Shown here piece by piece: positions 1 to 12,100 of a stretch of 64,000 nt of DNA. Position 1 is the first letter of the stretch; each line of letters begins with the position of its first letter. Origin of the DNA: Nyssa sinensis (taxonomy: Eukaryota; Streptophyta; Magnoliopsida; Cornales; Nyssaceae); contig CM018041.1 of NCBI GenBank assembly GCA_008638375.1, positions 4,517,501 to 4,581,500 of the forward strand, read 5' to 3'. The notes beneath the pieces were generated by a model. The model saw nothing but the letters and a program-made list of their open reading frames with translations, made no database searches and had not been told where the DNA came from. Made by a program: the position numbers and the translations under genes.

Positions 1-147
1 CAAGTAAATCTGCATCCTTATCATGCACAAAATTTATACGAACTATCAAATCTTTGTAAAGAAATTGATCTTATTCCTTGTTCATATGGTTCACGACTTG
101 CACTCACAAATGTTTCAACCAAGAATTTTACATGGCAAAAATTAAAT
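1..147 (+). other. Open reading tail at the left edge, unrecognised
   Basis: Read from base 1 on the plus strand, 48 codons stay open and end in TGA at 145-147. The peptide looks protein-like (it begins QVNLHPYHAQN and ends near FTWQKLN), but I cannot assign it. It lies where the last intron of the GT64 gene on the other strand should be. It may be a transposon or pseudogene fragment, or chance. Confidence 0.15.
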
Positions 148-296
148 TGACCAGATATTTTAAACCATTTGGATCAAGTTCTGTTATTTTTAGACAATGG
201 ATTTTATTTTTTTTTTAAAAAAAGTCTGTTATAATCTTATGGGCATTGGAAAGTAAAATGACTGCTAACAAATAAAAAGGACAGAATGGTCAATAC

Positions 297-3200
297 CTTT
301 GACCCAGATCGGAGGGGCATCAGTGGTATTTGCAATAAGCAGAGACATTGCAATGTCCTCGCAGTTTCTGTAGAAAACAGGAAAAAGTGCAAAAAATAAC
401 TAAAAAAAATTAACTATTGGAAGGGAAAAATAACTAGTAGATCAGTGCAAACCTCTCCCTGGTTACATAATCATGAATTGATGACGGCATGTGGTAAGTG
501 TACAAATCCAAGTACTTCCTGTGAAAGAATGCAGCTTTTGACAGAACCATACTGTAAGTTCCCATCCACCAAACCGACCACCATCCTCCATATTTATAAT
601 ACATAATGCCGTTTTTCTGTGTACATGGAACATAATGTCAAGCAACGTTAAGGAAAACAAAGATAAACTCTTTCCGAGAAAAACATTCTAATATGTTTAT
701 ATCCCAGTTTTTATTGTCATGTCGAGAGGTAGTCAATGAAATGAACATCTGAGAAAAATTGAAGAGTTGCATATTTTGTAGGCGTGAGTGCCTGAAACTG
801 CTGACTTGGTAGATATGATAATCTGGCATGAACTTGGCATTAAAAGGAAAATTGAAGTTGTAATTAGAAAAAAGGTCTATAATTGGGATAAGGTTTTGTT
901 GAGTTGAGACTCCAACGAAAGCAATTGGAATCTGCACTGTATATTCTCTAAACTGGCAGGAGAAATCTGCCAAGGAAACAATATAATTATGGTGTAAAAA
1001 CCATGAGTCAGTCAATATACTAGCTGCATAATACCAATAGCTGATTCGTTGACTGATTTTACTATCAAACATTCAAAAACTTTATACACATTTTCTACAT
1101 TGTTGGTGAAAGAGTATACACCAACACGGCAAATTCAGGAAAGATTACCATAATTCAAAAAGACCTCTATATTATGAGATTTCAAGAAGTGCCCTAGAAT
1201 TCAGGCATCTCATTTTTCTGCAAAATATGAGGGGAAAAAACAAAAGTTGAAAACAAAGAATAAAAAAGAAAGAAAGAAGGCAATAAAATTCATAGTATGT
1301 CTCAATAGGCTAGAAATTAAAGCTCATAAATTGCTGTGATTTGAAAAACTAATTGCTGGAAACATTTGAAGTTTGAACAATAATGAACACCCTAACATAG
1401 GAACTTAGAATTGTGACCTAGTAATAGGGTCGGACAAACACCAAGAAAAGAGAGCCCCACTGCCTAACCTAGACTCATTATAAATAATTGTCAGAAGAGC
1501 AGTAGATCAAGAGAGGATTTTCTGTAGAAATATGAAAGGTATCATTATTTCAAGAGAAAAAGCCACTATTTCAATGAATGCTAGTAACACGGAATTGCTT
1601 GTGCTGGGATTACTACTAAAAGTCTTATAACCATGGAACTCTAAGTAGCTTTTCATGTAAGATCCTATTGCTCTTATCAACCATCCCATGACCCATCAGC
1701 AGGTGCATAATGAAAAGTGCAGCTATGGATCGTCACACAAGTCACAACAAGACTTATCCTTGGCTGTCTAACACGATTTCTTCTTCCTCTCATTCAGCTT
1801 TAGGAGAGTCATTAACATTCATAGACGTGGTAAATCTATCATTTTAACTTCTAACATCAAGAACAATTTTATCCAAGTGAATATTCCAGAAGAGAAAACT
1901 ACTAAGTACTAACCACCCCAGCCAGCCAATGCATGCGAGGAACAAATCCCACCATTGTGAATGGAGCACTTTGCCATACAGTAAATGCAAAGTCCAAGGT
2001 AGAACATGGAACAATTACATCATCATCCACTGAGAAAATTGCATCTGTTCTGAGATCCTCAATTGGCTTGAACCTATTGTTCAAATTATCCTCCTTATTT
2101 AAGTCAAACCTGAAGTTGGGCTTGTGAGCAGTCTGTGACTTTCTCGACACAATTTTCCTGAGAAAAGCTTTTAGATTTTCTGACGGAGGATCAATTTCAC
2201 TCCACACTACATGTATTGCATCGGTCATGCTACAGGATGCATAATGAGCAACAGATTGCTTGAGAAGAGAATTCCGTTTCCATGTATTGATAAGCACTGT
2301 GTAGCCACCCCTGGAAACAAATGGATAAATCAAAATTATTCATAGTAACATGAATATTTTATCCTAAAGTATGCAAGTGATATAACATACTACTAAGTTA
2401 AGTCTTCAGTCTTCCAGAAACAATGGTATAGTGGACAAAATTTATCTACAGAAACATGTATACAAGAAATACAAATATCAATCAGATATTTAGATAAACC
2501 GGCATATAAGCACAAGAGCACAAAGAAAAGAAGAAGACAGTTATGAAAGAAATAGGTTCTAATCCCAGCATCATTGCATTAAATGAAAAGAGATACAAAG
2601 TTCATATTTTGGACTATCTCAGTGGGATTAGATAACCAAACAAAACTTTATTACCCCATTCTCCTAAATAAGAGCGACAAATGCTGATATAAATAGACAG
2701 TGTCATTTTCCAACTCAAACAGATTCAGTTATAATTTCTAATGGTGAACATAAGGTCCTGCAAAACACTTAGCAAATTTGAGAACAGAAAATACACTCAA
2801 TGAGGATTCTTCCAACTCAAGTACAGAACCAGAAGGGTAATAAAAAAAAATCTGTCAAACAAGTTAAAAAAGAGCTTTACAGTATAAAAACTCATTTTTA
2901 ACAGAAGTTCCCTTAATTTAAAAACTAAAGATAATCAAAAGGAAGATAAAGCATCCATTTATGTTGGGGGATAGAGTGATGGAAAAATCCGGTAAACATG
3001 ATAAAACATAATCAATATATGATAAAAATCCAGTAAGAGAAAGCCTGGCCACATAGCACAGTCTCTAAAAAGTAATCAAAATTCAGATTTTTAATTTATA
3101 ACCTTAAGAGCTACACGCAAAGGTATTGTACCCCATAATGAATTTCAAACAAGTAATTGATACTTCTCGAATGCTACTGGACTCATGTCTATTACATCTT

Positions 3201-4644
3201 AAGATTGAGATCTGTCATTTTTAGCATTGAACTAAATAAAAAAGCACATTAAGTGTCTTAAATGCTTGGACCACTGCTAATAGAAATGAGATAAAATAAG
3301 GTAAATCTTGTTGAATCCAGGGATAGGTCCATGTTCATGTAATATAAGTGTTGGTATCTCATATGAGTTTTAATATTCTAAGTTAACACCTTAATATCGT
3401 TGATAAGTGATAAATACTATCTGTCAAAAATATGTTGACATATATAATTTTTGTCGTGTCCTCCCCCTCCCCTCTCCCCTAAATCCATTTCCTAAATATT
3501 TCAAAATTTGCCCCTATCTTCCAATTTTTGTTGTATTCATATCCCATATCCTTGTCAATGTTTCATAGCTAAGGAGTGATTTATTAATTGTGGGCCTTTA
3601 AAGAATCACGCTCCAAGAAAAGAAGCTTTGTAAACAAAACTTTCTATTTTTTGCTAGTAAACTGGGACCACCCAGATTGTTGTGATATGCAGAATGAAAA
3701 TGGTATGCAGTGTGCAATGAATATGTTATGATTTTAAACTCTTCTGAAGGTAGTAGATTACTTAGAATATGATGAAGCAGTTTTTGAAACCTACTTACCG
3801 GAAATAATAATAGTTCTAAATACAAAATGGAAACTTTCTTTATATTCAAAATATAGTTCATAAAACATTTTCTCTACAAAACAAGTTTTTATTCACATGT
3901 ATGCTGAAGGCACAACATTACCTATAACCTACGCCTTTTGTATCTAACATTTGTTATCACTTTTGCCTCAGAGAGTCAGAATTCAATAACCTAATGGGTT
4001 TTTGTAACTTCTATTTTGTCTTTCCAAAAATTTTCAAGGTAAACTGGAACAGTGAACCACGAGTCATATCACATGATAAGGATCACGGGACACCAGTGTA
4101 TTAGGGAATTATATTTACGGTAACTATAGAATTATTATGAACAGATTTAATGCACATTTTATAAGAACTACGGATTTTTATTCAATATCATCCTATGCTA
4201 GATCATAATTTGCTCGAAGTCTTTGAGTTATAATGGACAAACTTCAATGCCAATATTGAATAACCTAATAACTGAACAAAAAAATTAACGATAAACAATC
4301 AAAATAAAAATCAACATCCACACCAAAATATGGTTGACTCTATATGATCAAAGAAAGAAAGAAAGAGCTACCGAGAGGGAGAAGAGACAGAAGAAGGAAA
4401 GTGAGGGTTCCAACCCATCAAAGAACCAAGTCTCGAAGTGAACCAAAAAACGAGGCAGAGAAAGCATAGAGAAAGAAGAAGCTTAACCCTCGGACCACCG
4501 AGCAACTGCCGGATGCGGCGGTGTAGGAGCGGTGAGCGAACGTTGTAAACGCCTCTGTTCGCCGCCTTCTGCTTCGCCGGAGAGTACAGAGCGTCGACTG
4601 TCGGCGGTCAAAGCATCGTCTCTAAATGCGCCGAGTGTCGACAT
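297..4644 (-). CDS. GT64 family glycosyltransferase (exostosin-like), 3' end outside window
   Basis: Type II Golgi glycosyltransferase of family GT64, the plant exostosin-C-terminal-like group that includes EPC1/GMT1 and the At1g80290 protein; wording of the conserved blocks looks closer to the latter. Visible exons: exon 1 about 4372-4644, exon 2 1917-2310, exon 3 453-616, exon 4 297-367. Junctions are GT-AG and phases agree. Exon 1 encodes a basic stretch and one hydrophobic anchor (VKLLLSLCFLCLVFWF). Exon 2 carries GGYTVLINTWKRN and the metal/nucleotide-binding acidic triplet in SVDDDVIVPC. Exon 3 has GGWWSVWWMGTYSMVLSKAA and exon 4 RNCEDIAMS. The final exon lies left of base 1. Oddity: the anchor frame meets TGA at 4608-4610 and has no ATG between that stop and the anchor; the plausible ATG at 4644-4642 is in another frame, so one base seems gained in exon 1. 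Substrate is not decidable; relatives act on glycosylinositol phosphorylceramides. Confidence 0.85.
617..1916 (-). other. Intron 2 of the GT64 gene
   Basis: Bounded by donor GTGGTT (minus, at 1916-1911) and acceptor ACAG (minus, at 620-617). AT-rich, no conserved coding seen in it; short open frames look random. Confidence 0.75.
2311..4371 (-). other. Intron 1 of the GT64 gene
   Basis: About 2.06 kb between donor GTAGCT (4371-4366, minus) and acceptor TTCCAG (2316-2311, minus). AT-rich. I see no transposon termini or coding segment in it. Confidence 0.7.
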
Positions 4645-6350
4645 CGTCCAAAGTCCATCCAATGGACGGCCGAGATCGAATCAAATTCTCTTTTAAACTC
4701 ACTTAACGGTGAAATTTGTGTGATGTAACTAACCTTTGACGCTGATAAAAACTGATGCAAATTCAAATTAAAAAGAAAATGATATGAAGCCAAAATGGGC
4801 CGAGAGAGACCCAATTCACCAAGACACGAATTGGGCTGGGCCGAGAGTTTGATCGGTGTTGGAGAGTGAAATGGACAGAGAAAGGACTCCAACTTAAATG
4901 TGGGTTAAGCTTGAACGGACCTAAACAAAGCCTAATGCAAGATGTACCTTTAATAATTCCTGTTGTTGAATTCAGAAGGCACCAGGAGAGGGCGTCACGA
5001 GGCCCCGTTGGCGAACGAAAAAGGGGACGCTACTAGATGTCTTTGATTGCTTTTTCTGAAGTTGCACTGATAGCTAGTGCAAATGTGACAACGTTATGAT
5101 AATTATGGTATGGTGAAGTATTTATTACTTTACTATGTGTTAGCTTCTCATGAGCTACGAGCACACTAACACTATGTTTGGATGGAAGAAATTGGAAAGA
5201 AAAGATAAGGAAGGAGATCTTATATCATGTTTGTTTTAAAAATTAGGAAGAAAATAAAGGGAAAGGGAGGGAGAATTTAACCCCCATTTTAACAATTTTG
5301 TTATTCCTCAAAAAATGAGTAGAAACGGAGGGAAAGAAAATAAGGATTTAATAAATTTTTAATAATACCAATATTACCCTTAAAATTATAAAAGATAAAA
5401 TAAAAATAACACTTCTATCCTAGAGCATCTAAATACACATTATTTGTGTATAATAGTAAAATAATATAAAATTCTTTTTTTTCCTTTCTCTCTTTTATCA
5501 TTCCCAAACAAGATGAAATGATTACCTCTCCTTTCTTTTCATTAGTTATCTAAACATAAACGATGGATTACCCTCTTCTCACCACTCCTTTCCTTTTCCT
5601 CATAACTAATATTCTCTTCTCTTTTTTTTTTCCTCCTACTTATCCAAACAAACTATAAAGGGAGACCTTCCCCCAAACCAGCTCTTTGCCACTTTCTCGT
5701 GTCCATCTATCACCTCTCCGATCTCCACTAATTATTAAAGAGAGAGGCTAAGTCCGAAGGCAGATTTTGTTGTTCATATGTGGAGGGCTGATAAGGATTT
5801 TCCTTTGTTTATTTCGTTTTCATTTTTTCTCGGATAAAGCATTCTCTCTTTTCATGTTGAGCTATCTTGAAAAATGGTTGGGGGTGGGGGGGAAATGAAT
5901 GAATGAATGAAAGGAAAGGAAAATTATTTAATTTTACATATTATATTCAACTATTTTTTTGAAAAATTATTAATTTCTAATATCATTTAATTTAACTAAG
6001 AAAAAAGTGGGAAAAATTATTTTTCTTACTTTTCCCTTGTCCAATTTGGTTTTCGTTTCCTTGTAAAAGTAAAACCCAATACACTATAATTTATTCGTGT
6101 CATAAAATGAAAATGCCCTTGCATGTTCTCTATAGGATTGTATTATGTATATGCAATTGGAATGGCAATTAGGGGCGCCTTGCCGCACATATTGTTTGAA
6201 ATTCAACTCCCTGTTATATGTTTCAAATAACCTTTTTTAATCTGTAAATTAATCGAATCGAGTAATGACTTGTTTAAATTTAGCTTGTTAAAATAAATAA
6301 GTTTCAAATTGTATTTAAATTCGACCTGTTAATTTCTCTAACCAAACGTA
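4645..6350. other. Spacer upstream of the GT64 gene
   Basis: Holds the presumed GT64 promoter (about 4650-5000, locally GC-richer) and a MITE-like unit at 5172-5657. The rest is AT-rich with a G-rich patch near 5880-5890 and no gene that I can support. Confidence 0.5.
5172..5657. mobile_element. MITE-like inverted-repeat element
   Basis: Left end reads CTATGTTTGGATGGAAG and the right end, reverse-complemented, reads TATAGTTTGTTTGGATAAG, so the termini are inverted copies of a GTTTGGAT-type end common in plant MITEs. The interior is purine-rich on the left and pyrimidine-rich on the right, so the strand could fold back. No coding capacity. The exact ends and target duplication are not certain. 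Confidence 0.45.
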
Positions 6351-6419
6351 AGTGTTGTTGGATTTGGAGGAATAACATAAAAGAGACAAAAGATATAGAA
6401 GACAGAGAGAAGAAAAAAC

Positions 6420-7186
6420 CAATGTTTTAAAATCCCGGATCGGACCGGCCGGTTCAACAGGTTAAACTGTCGATCGGTTCACAAAACGGTCCGGTTTAAC
6501 CCATAAACCCGTTTTAAAAATAGAAAATCGGTAAAACCGGACGGTCTGACCGTTGAACCGGTTGACCCAGTACTGGGTCAACCGATTTTTGGCTGCAATT
6601 TTTTTTTTTTTGGTATATTCAAAATCTCAAATTTCATGCAATTTTTTGGTTAAATTTTGGTTGAGTTGAGTTGGTTTTTGGCTGAATTTATTTTGGATTG
6701 TATTTAAAATTTTAAACCATTAAAGTTTGAAACTCCAGTATTATATATTTATATCATGTGGTATTTTATTTTATTTTATGCATGATTATTAGTATTTGTA
6801 TCTTTTTTTTTCATGTAGTTGAAGACTAAATTACTGGATTACGCTTGAATTGGATGTTAAAATAATTTTTATTATGGTCCTTGCGATTATGAAAGAATGG
6901 CAATGAAGTTTCAACTTTCAACATTGTAATAAGGTATATCTACTATACTTTTTTCATTTTTTTCTTAAAGTTTTACATATTAAAAAAATTCATATTTTGT
7001 AAATTTTTTTTATATAATTTTTAGTAATTTTTGTATAATTTTTTTAATTTAAAATATCAATAATATGTATTATTAAATTTATTAATTACATAATTATTAC
7101 ATCACGGTTGACCTGACGGTTCAACCGATAACCCGTAACCCGAACATTTTTTCGGTTCGATAAACGGACTAGGCCTGAAAACATTG
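6420..7186. mobile_element. hAT-like MITE nested in the left LTR
   Basis: Insertion of 767 bp that is absent from the right LTR. It starts CAATGTTTTAAAAT and ends GAAAACATTG, giving a short perfect inverted end CAATGTTTT. The flanks GAAAAAAC (6412-6419) and AAAATAAC (7187-7194) fit an 8-bp target duplication with two changes, and the uninterrupted right LTR reads GAAAAAACCC at the same place. Subterminal regions are rich in CCGGTTCAAC / GGTTGACC-type motifs in both orientations. No transposase. The 8-bp duplication suggests hAT mobilisation. Confidence 0.75.
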
Positions 7187-7413
7187 AAAATAACCCAAAA
7201 ACTACATTGTATTAGACTGAATTCCCATTGTAAAACTATACAGGAGATCTCCTTATATAGAAAGGTACTGAGATTGTACATGGAAAGTGTAAATAAAGGA
7301 AATAAACCATAGAACCCTAATCCCACTAACATTACACAAAAATATATATGTGGTGGCTAACCCTAACTCTAGTATCACAATAATATATAGGTAACCCTAA
7401 TATACTTCTAACA

Positions 7414-8158
7414 CCCTCTCTCAAACTCAAGGTGGGAGGTAGACCAACTTGAGTTTGCAAACAAAATCTGGATGTGAACTGATTGATTTGGTGGCTGACT
7501 TGGTGGCGGTGTGACTGAAATGGAGATGTAACCCAAGCGGACATGGCGGCTGAGAAAAAAACCAGAGTGGCGGCTGAGACAGAACCAGTGTTGCGGCTTG
7601 CTGAGATGGAATCAGTACTACTGTTGAGACGGAAATCAGTATTGAGGCTGCTGAGACGATGGGACCTGAGGTGGGGCACTGAATAGAAAGATAAAAAAGC
7701 GGCTGGGATGTGGCTATGACTAAGATGGAACTATGGCTTGCTGAGGCGGAACAAAAAAATTAAAACGAACAAGTGGCAGCTGAAGCAGGGGAAGAAAACA
7801 AAAAGAAAAGAAGCGGCGCAGAAGTAGAAGAGAAAACCAAAAAGAAAAGAAAGAAAAGAGAGCAGAGCGGCACAGATAGAAGAAGAAAACAGACAGAAAT
7901 GGCTAAACGAGGGAAAGAAAAAAAAAAGGAAAAAGAAGCAAACGGCTGCAGCAGAAGAAAGTAGCAGTTGTGATTGGCAGAGAAAAGACAGAAAAGCAAA
8001 AGAAACTGCGGCTAGAGAGCAATGGCTGAAAAAAGCAGAGGAAAAGACAGGTTGCAGCAGGAAGCAGAGAAAGCAAAAGAAAATCAGAGAACCATTATCA
8101 GTCAGGGTAAATTAAATCAGAGAAAAATCAGACCAAGGAAGGAGAGGCTCTGATACCA
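7414..8158 (-). other. Internal region of the copia-type element
   Basis: Low-complexity, A/G-rich on the plus strand, with repeated GGCGGCTGAGAC-like units around 7540-7680. Small Lys/Arg-rich open frames here reflect base composition. The primer binding site is at its right end and the polypurine tract at its left end. Confidence 0.7.
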
Positions 8159-8443
8159 TGTTGAATTTGGTGGAATAACATAAAAGAGACAAAAGAGAGA
8201 GAAGACAGAGAGAAGAAAAAACCCAAAGGACTACATTGTATTAGACTCCCATTATAAAACTATATAAGAGATCTCCTTATATAGGAAGGTACTGAGATTG
8301 TACATGAAAAGTGTACATTAAAGGAAATAAACCATAAAACCCTAATCCCACTAGTATTACACAATAATATATATATGGCGGCTAACCCTAACTCTAGTAT
8401 CACAATAATATATAAGTAACCCTAATATACTTCTAACAAGTGT

Positions 8444-9189
8444 GATTTAAATTTTTATATATTATTAAACTATTTATTGACTAATCGAATCGAATCAAAC
8501 TCGATAAATTAGCAAACTTTAAAATAAGTTCAAGCTTGACATGTTTATCTCACAAACTAATCTCGAACGAAACTCTCATCGAGACAAGCTCAGCTTGAGT
8601 CATTTTTCCACCTCAACTATCTTTCAGATTTGCGTATATATATGCGTGTGTATGATTCACGGGAGTTCTGCAAAATGCCCAAATCTAACGAAACCTTCCT
8701 ATCAACTTTTTCTCCTAAAGAGAATGTAACTGAATTCACATCCCAAAGCATCATTAAAAAGAAGAATTAATAATCCAATCTGCTGGACAAGTCTAGAGAG
8801 TTTTTTTTTTTTTTTGGGGGGGGGGGGGGGGTGTTGTTTCATTCCTCTCTCTTTTTCTTTTTTCATGAAATTAGTAGGATAATGATAAAAATCGACTTAA
8901 ATGCACCCAGAAATGAATCAGTCCAAGAAAATCAGGGCATGGACATGAATTCAATCCTCAGCTACCCTGTCATTGGATGAAGAACAAAACAATTTCACCT
9001 AAGAAACACAATCATAAAACCAAATCAACGGAGTCATAGAAATCCTTTTTCCTTTTCCTATTTTTTTTCTTTGTTTTCAATCTAGAAATCAAAATGAAGC
9101 CCAACCTATCACTATGTTCTTCTCTCTATCATGAAACCTGTACAAGGATTCACGGCAACAGAAGTTACCTTATTCAGTCTATTTTCCCT
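8444..9189. other. Spacer downstream of the PP2C gene
   Basis: Contains the probable 3' UTR and terminator region of the minus-strand PP2C gene and the T15G16 tract at 8801-8831. No other gene seen. Confidence 0.5.
8801..8831. repeat. Poly-T / poly-G junction tract (T15 G16)
   Basis: Fifteen T directly followed by sixteen G, then TGTTG. Three further tracts of the same design occur in this window (10030-10057, the reverse complement at 16332-16362, and 58159-58187). The G run could form quadruplex structures; its length may be imprecise because homopolymers are hard to sequence. Confidence 0.9.
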
Positions 9190-12100
9190 TCAGCTCCTCT
9201 TCAAATCAACAACTATGACACTGATGTTATCAGAGCTTTTCCGGCCCAGAGCAAGACGAGTAAGCAGTGCAGCCGCTAATGCGCTTCGAGACGGGTACAA
9301 TGCTTTGCTCCCTCCATCTTCCCCAGGCATAGTATTTAAATCTGTAGAAGTAGCAGGTGGACTTCCTTCTCGAAGACACTCACAGGCTATCTCACAAGCC
9401 AAGTCACTTGACAGAACATCCCACAAGCCATCGCTCGCAAGAATTAAACATTCATCTTCTGGGTCCCTTTTTGTAAAGGTAACCTCAGGCTCAGATGTCA
9501 CAATTGGTTTCAAATACTTATCACCTGTTTAAATAAGGAAAAGGAGTAAGAACTCAAAACAGATTCACTTGCATTCTACAAACAATATCACCCATTTTGA
9601 GTAAGAACAACAAATGAATTAATCATCACAGCTTCTGGCAATCAAATGCATACAATCAACGAAAACTTAATAAACAGACTTCAGCGATTCAGACAACCAA
9701 AACCATCCCATCTGGGATACCTGATATCTCCTAGGCTTGTTAAAAACTTCTCAGACTTCAGAAGGGATCATTTCCAATAGCCCTATTAAGGGCATTCAGT
9801 TTCCAAATCAACCTCCTTGGCTTTTTCAGTCGAAAAGCACTAGCAGGTCAAAAATCACAAAAAATTGTCTTACTTTTACCTAAAATAATGAGGGAACAGA
9901 TCTTACTTCACTGTGCTAGGAAGAACAAAAACACTTATTAATATATAATGCGAAAATCAATATTACTCATTTTCATAAGTTCCTCAAATTGATGGATATT
10001 TTCATTTTCAAGAAGTTTATGAACAGTTCTTTTTTTTTTTGTTGGGGGGGGGGGGGGTGTTCTTTTGATTCTAAGAAAGAATGATCACATTGGTGTGCTT
10101 ACTCTGCTACATAATCATACTGCAAATGCATTCTGGTGGTTTCTTGAACAAACTTCATGGACCTTTTGCATGTGTGTTCATATACACAGATACCAAAAGC
10201 CTTCCAACCTCGTAAATAGGTGAGAATAGACATCTCTACCATATTTTGGAGACCAAGAAGCAGCTATATGCCCGACCATTGGTTCCCTTGTCCAATCATG
10301 CAGAGTCACTGTTAACCACTGCATGGTTTCCCAAGAATTTGTGGAAAACAATAGGTGGGACTATTATAAATCAACTCAAGCTACCTGCACCATTTTTTTT
10401 TTTTGATAAGTAAGAAGTACCCTTCACAGCTTCCCTGTCTTCTTCTACTGCTGCTGCAGAAGCAAACTCGTGATCTCTCCACGTCCGCTCCTTTCGTTGC
10501 CTGCCAATGCCTTAGCTGGGTTTGTGTCTGCCTTTTTATTTCTTGTAAGGGGATGGCGCCCCGACCTGGGCTCGAAGAAATGGGGGCTCAAATTGGACTC
10601 AGACACAACAAATTGGGCCGCACTTCCCCATTCCTTGGAACTTCTACTGGATTGAGCCCAAATGTTTTTTTCCGTATGCATTCCCCCCTTTGTTAAACTC
10701 CCAGGCCTGAACAAGTGGCCCGATCCTCTTTGGAATCCTCCATCTGTTTGAAGTAGGCCCAGCCCAATCGGCCCAGCACGGAGCACAGGCTTAGTAACGA
10801 ACCCTTCATGGCCCCACGATCTCGACGCTTCTGGATGCTTCTTTCCTATGCCAACCGTCCGAACACCCATCGTGGAGGATTTGAAATTTGAAATACGCCT
10901 GTGTTGAGAAGCGGTGAACGCGCGATGATCACCACGTGTCCCTGTTTTGTCAAGCTGATATTGAGAGCTCAGGCACACCCCCTGGCGCGTGGAATCCCAT
11001 CACGGTGCCTCTGTCTCCAGTCTTTACCTCTGCAACTTCCGGCCGCCGAGAGTCAGAGTCGAAACACATCGGACCAGCCTCCGACCATATCGGAATAGAG
11101 AAAGACCATCGCCTACACTTAATAGTGAAGGACGCAGGAACATTCTCCATGCGACCTCTGACCTGGATTCGTGCCCATCTCAGGTGACGGCACTTGGCCA
11201 TATCCTCATCCATGGTAACAAATTGGCCGCAGCGATCCCCCAAGGCCCGAAAAATTTCCATACTCCACAGGAATGCAGGAAGGCCCATAATCCGAATCCA
11301 CCTTAATCCATTGTCAGCCATCTCCGAGCAACACCCTGACGGGGACCAAGGCTTGAGAGTCACTACCAGCCCTTCATAGGTCCATACACGTCTTTGGAGA
11401 ATCCTTCTGGCCTCCTCTTCCGACGGCAGCTCAAATAGGAACCAAGCACCGTTCAAGTCAAGCACATTCAGGCCAGCTTGTATCCCCCGATTTTTGAGTG
11501 CCCATCTCTGTATCTTCGTCTTGTCTAGGACTAGGGTAGCCAGATCTCCGATTTTGCCAATTAAGCAATGGCTAAGATATTGCAGGCGACTACCACAAGA
11601 GTCCAGGTGAACCTCGAAGTCTTCCGGTGCATTATCAAGTTTCGGTTCCATCATAATGGGCTCCGAAGGCCATTCTCCTATTTTGCATACATCCAGATAA
11701 GTCCCCTTATGGATCTTGGGATTTCTTGGCTTGGATAGACCTAACTTCCTGAAGGCCTTAGCATAAAATGACCAGCCCCCTTTCACGGGATCCTCCGGCA
11801 GAAATAGAGACCGAATCCCTCGTTGTGATCGTCCTTCCATTTTCATGAAATTTCCTCGATGATTTGAGCCCTTCCACAGTATTAAGCTTCTATTTTTTTC
11901 CATGCACTCCAATGGGGAACACTACTCTTCTGCTGCCTGTTGAAAGGGTCTCCAGAGTGTTGCAAACCCATTCCAGCTCCCAGCTTAGCACCCATATCTT
12001 CCTTATCACACCTGATCCTCTTTCAATGATTTGGAAAAACTCAGCCAGCCCATTCGCTTCCTTCAGTACCTCAAAGGACTTGTCTCCGATCTGGGGCGAG

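Larger units (their letters stand above)
6356..8438 (-). mobile_element. Non-autonomous copia-type LTR element with both LTRs
   Basis: Two direct LTRs (6356-7413, enlarged by a nested insertion, and 8159-8438) begin TGTTAGAAG and end TTCAACA on the minus strand. The 5-bp target duplication AGTGT is at 6351-6355 and 8439-8443. Next to the right LTR the minus strand reads TGGTATCAGAGC (8158-8147), a perfect initiator-tRNA-Met primer binding site, so the right copy is the 5' LTR. A polypurine tract, TTTGAGAGAGGG on the minus strand, abuts the left LTR. After removing the nested element the LTRs are about 283 and 280 bp. The 745-bp internal part (7414-8158) has no gag, protease, integrase or RT that I can find; it holds purine-rich, imperfectly repeated GCGGCTGAGA units. 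It must have used proteins supplied by a relative. Confidence 0.9.

Noticed and set aside
7773..7964. Lys/Arg-rich open frame in the copia-type element
   Set aside because: Produced by the purine-rich repeat. No domain, and it lies antisense to the element's own orientation.
10403..11379. Several plus-strand open frames
   Set aside because: Shadows of the minus-strand LINE ORF1.
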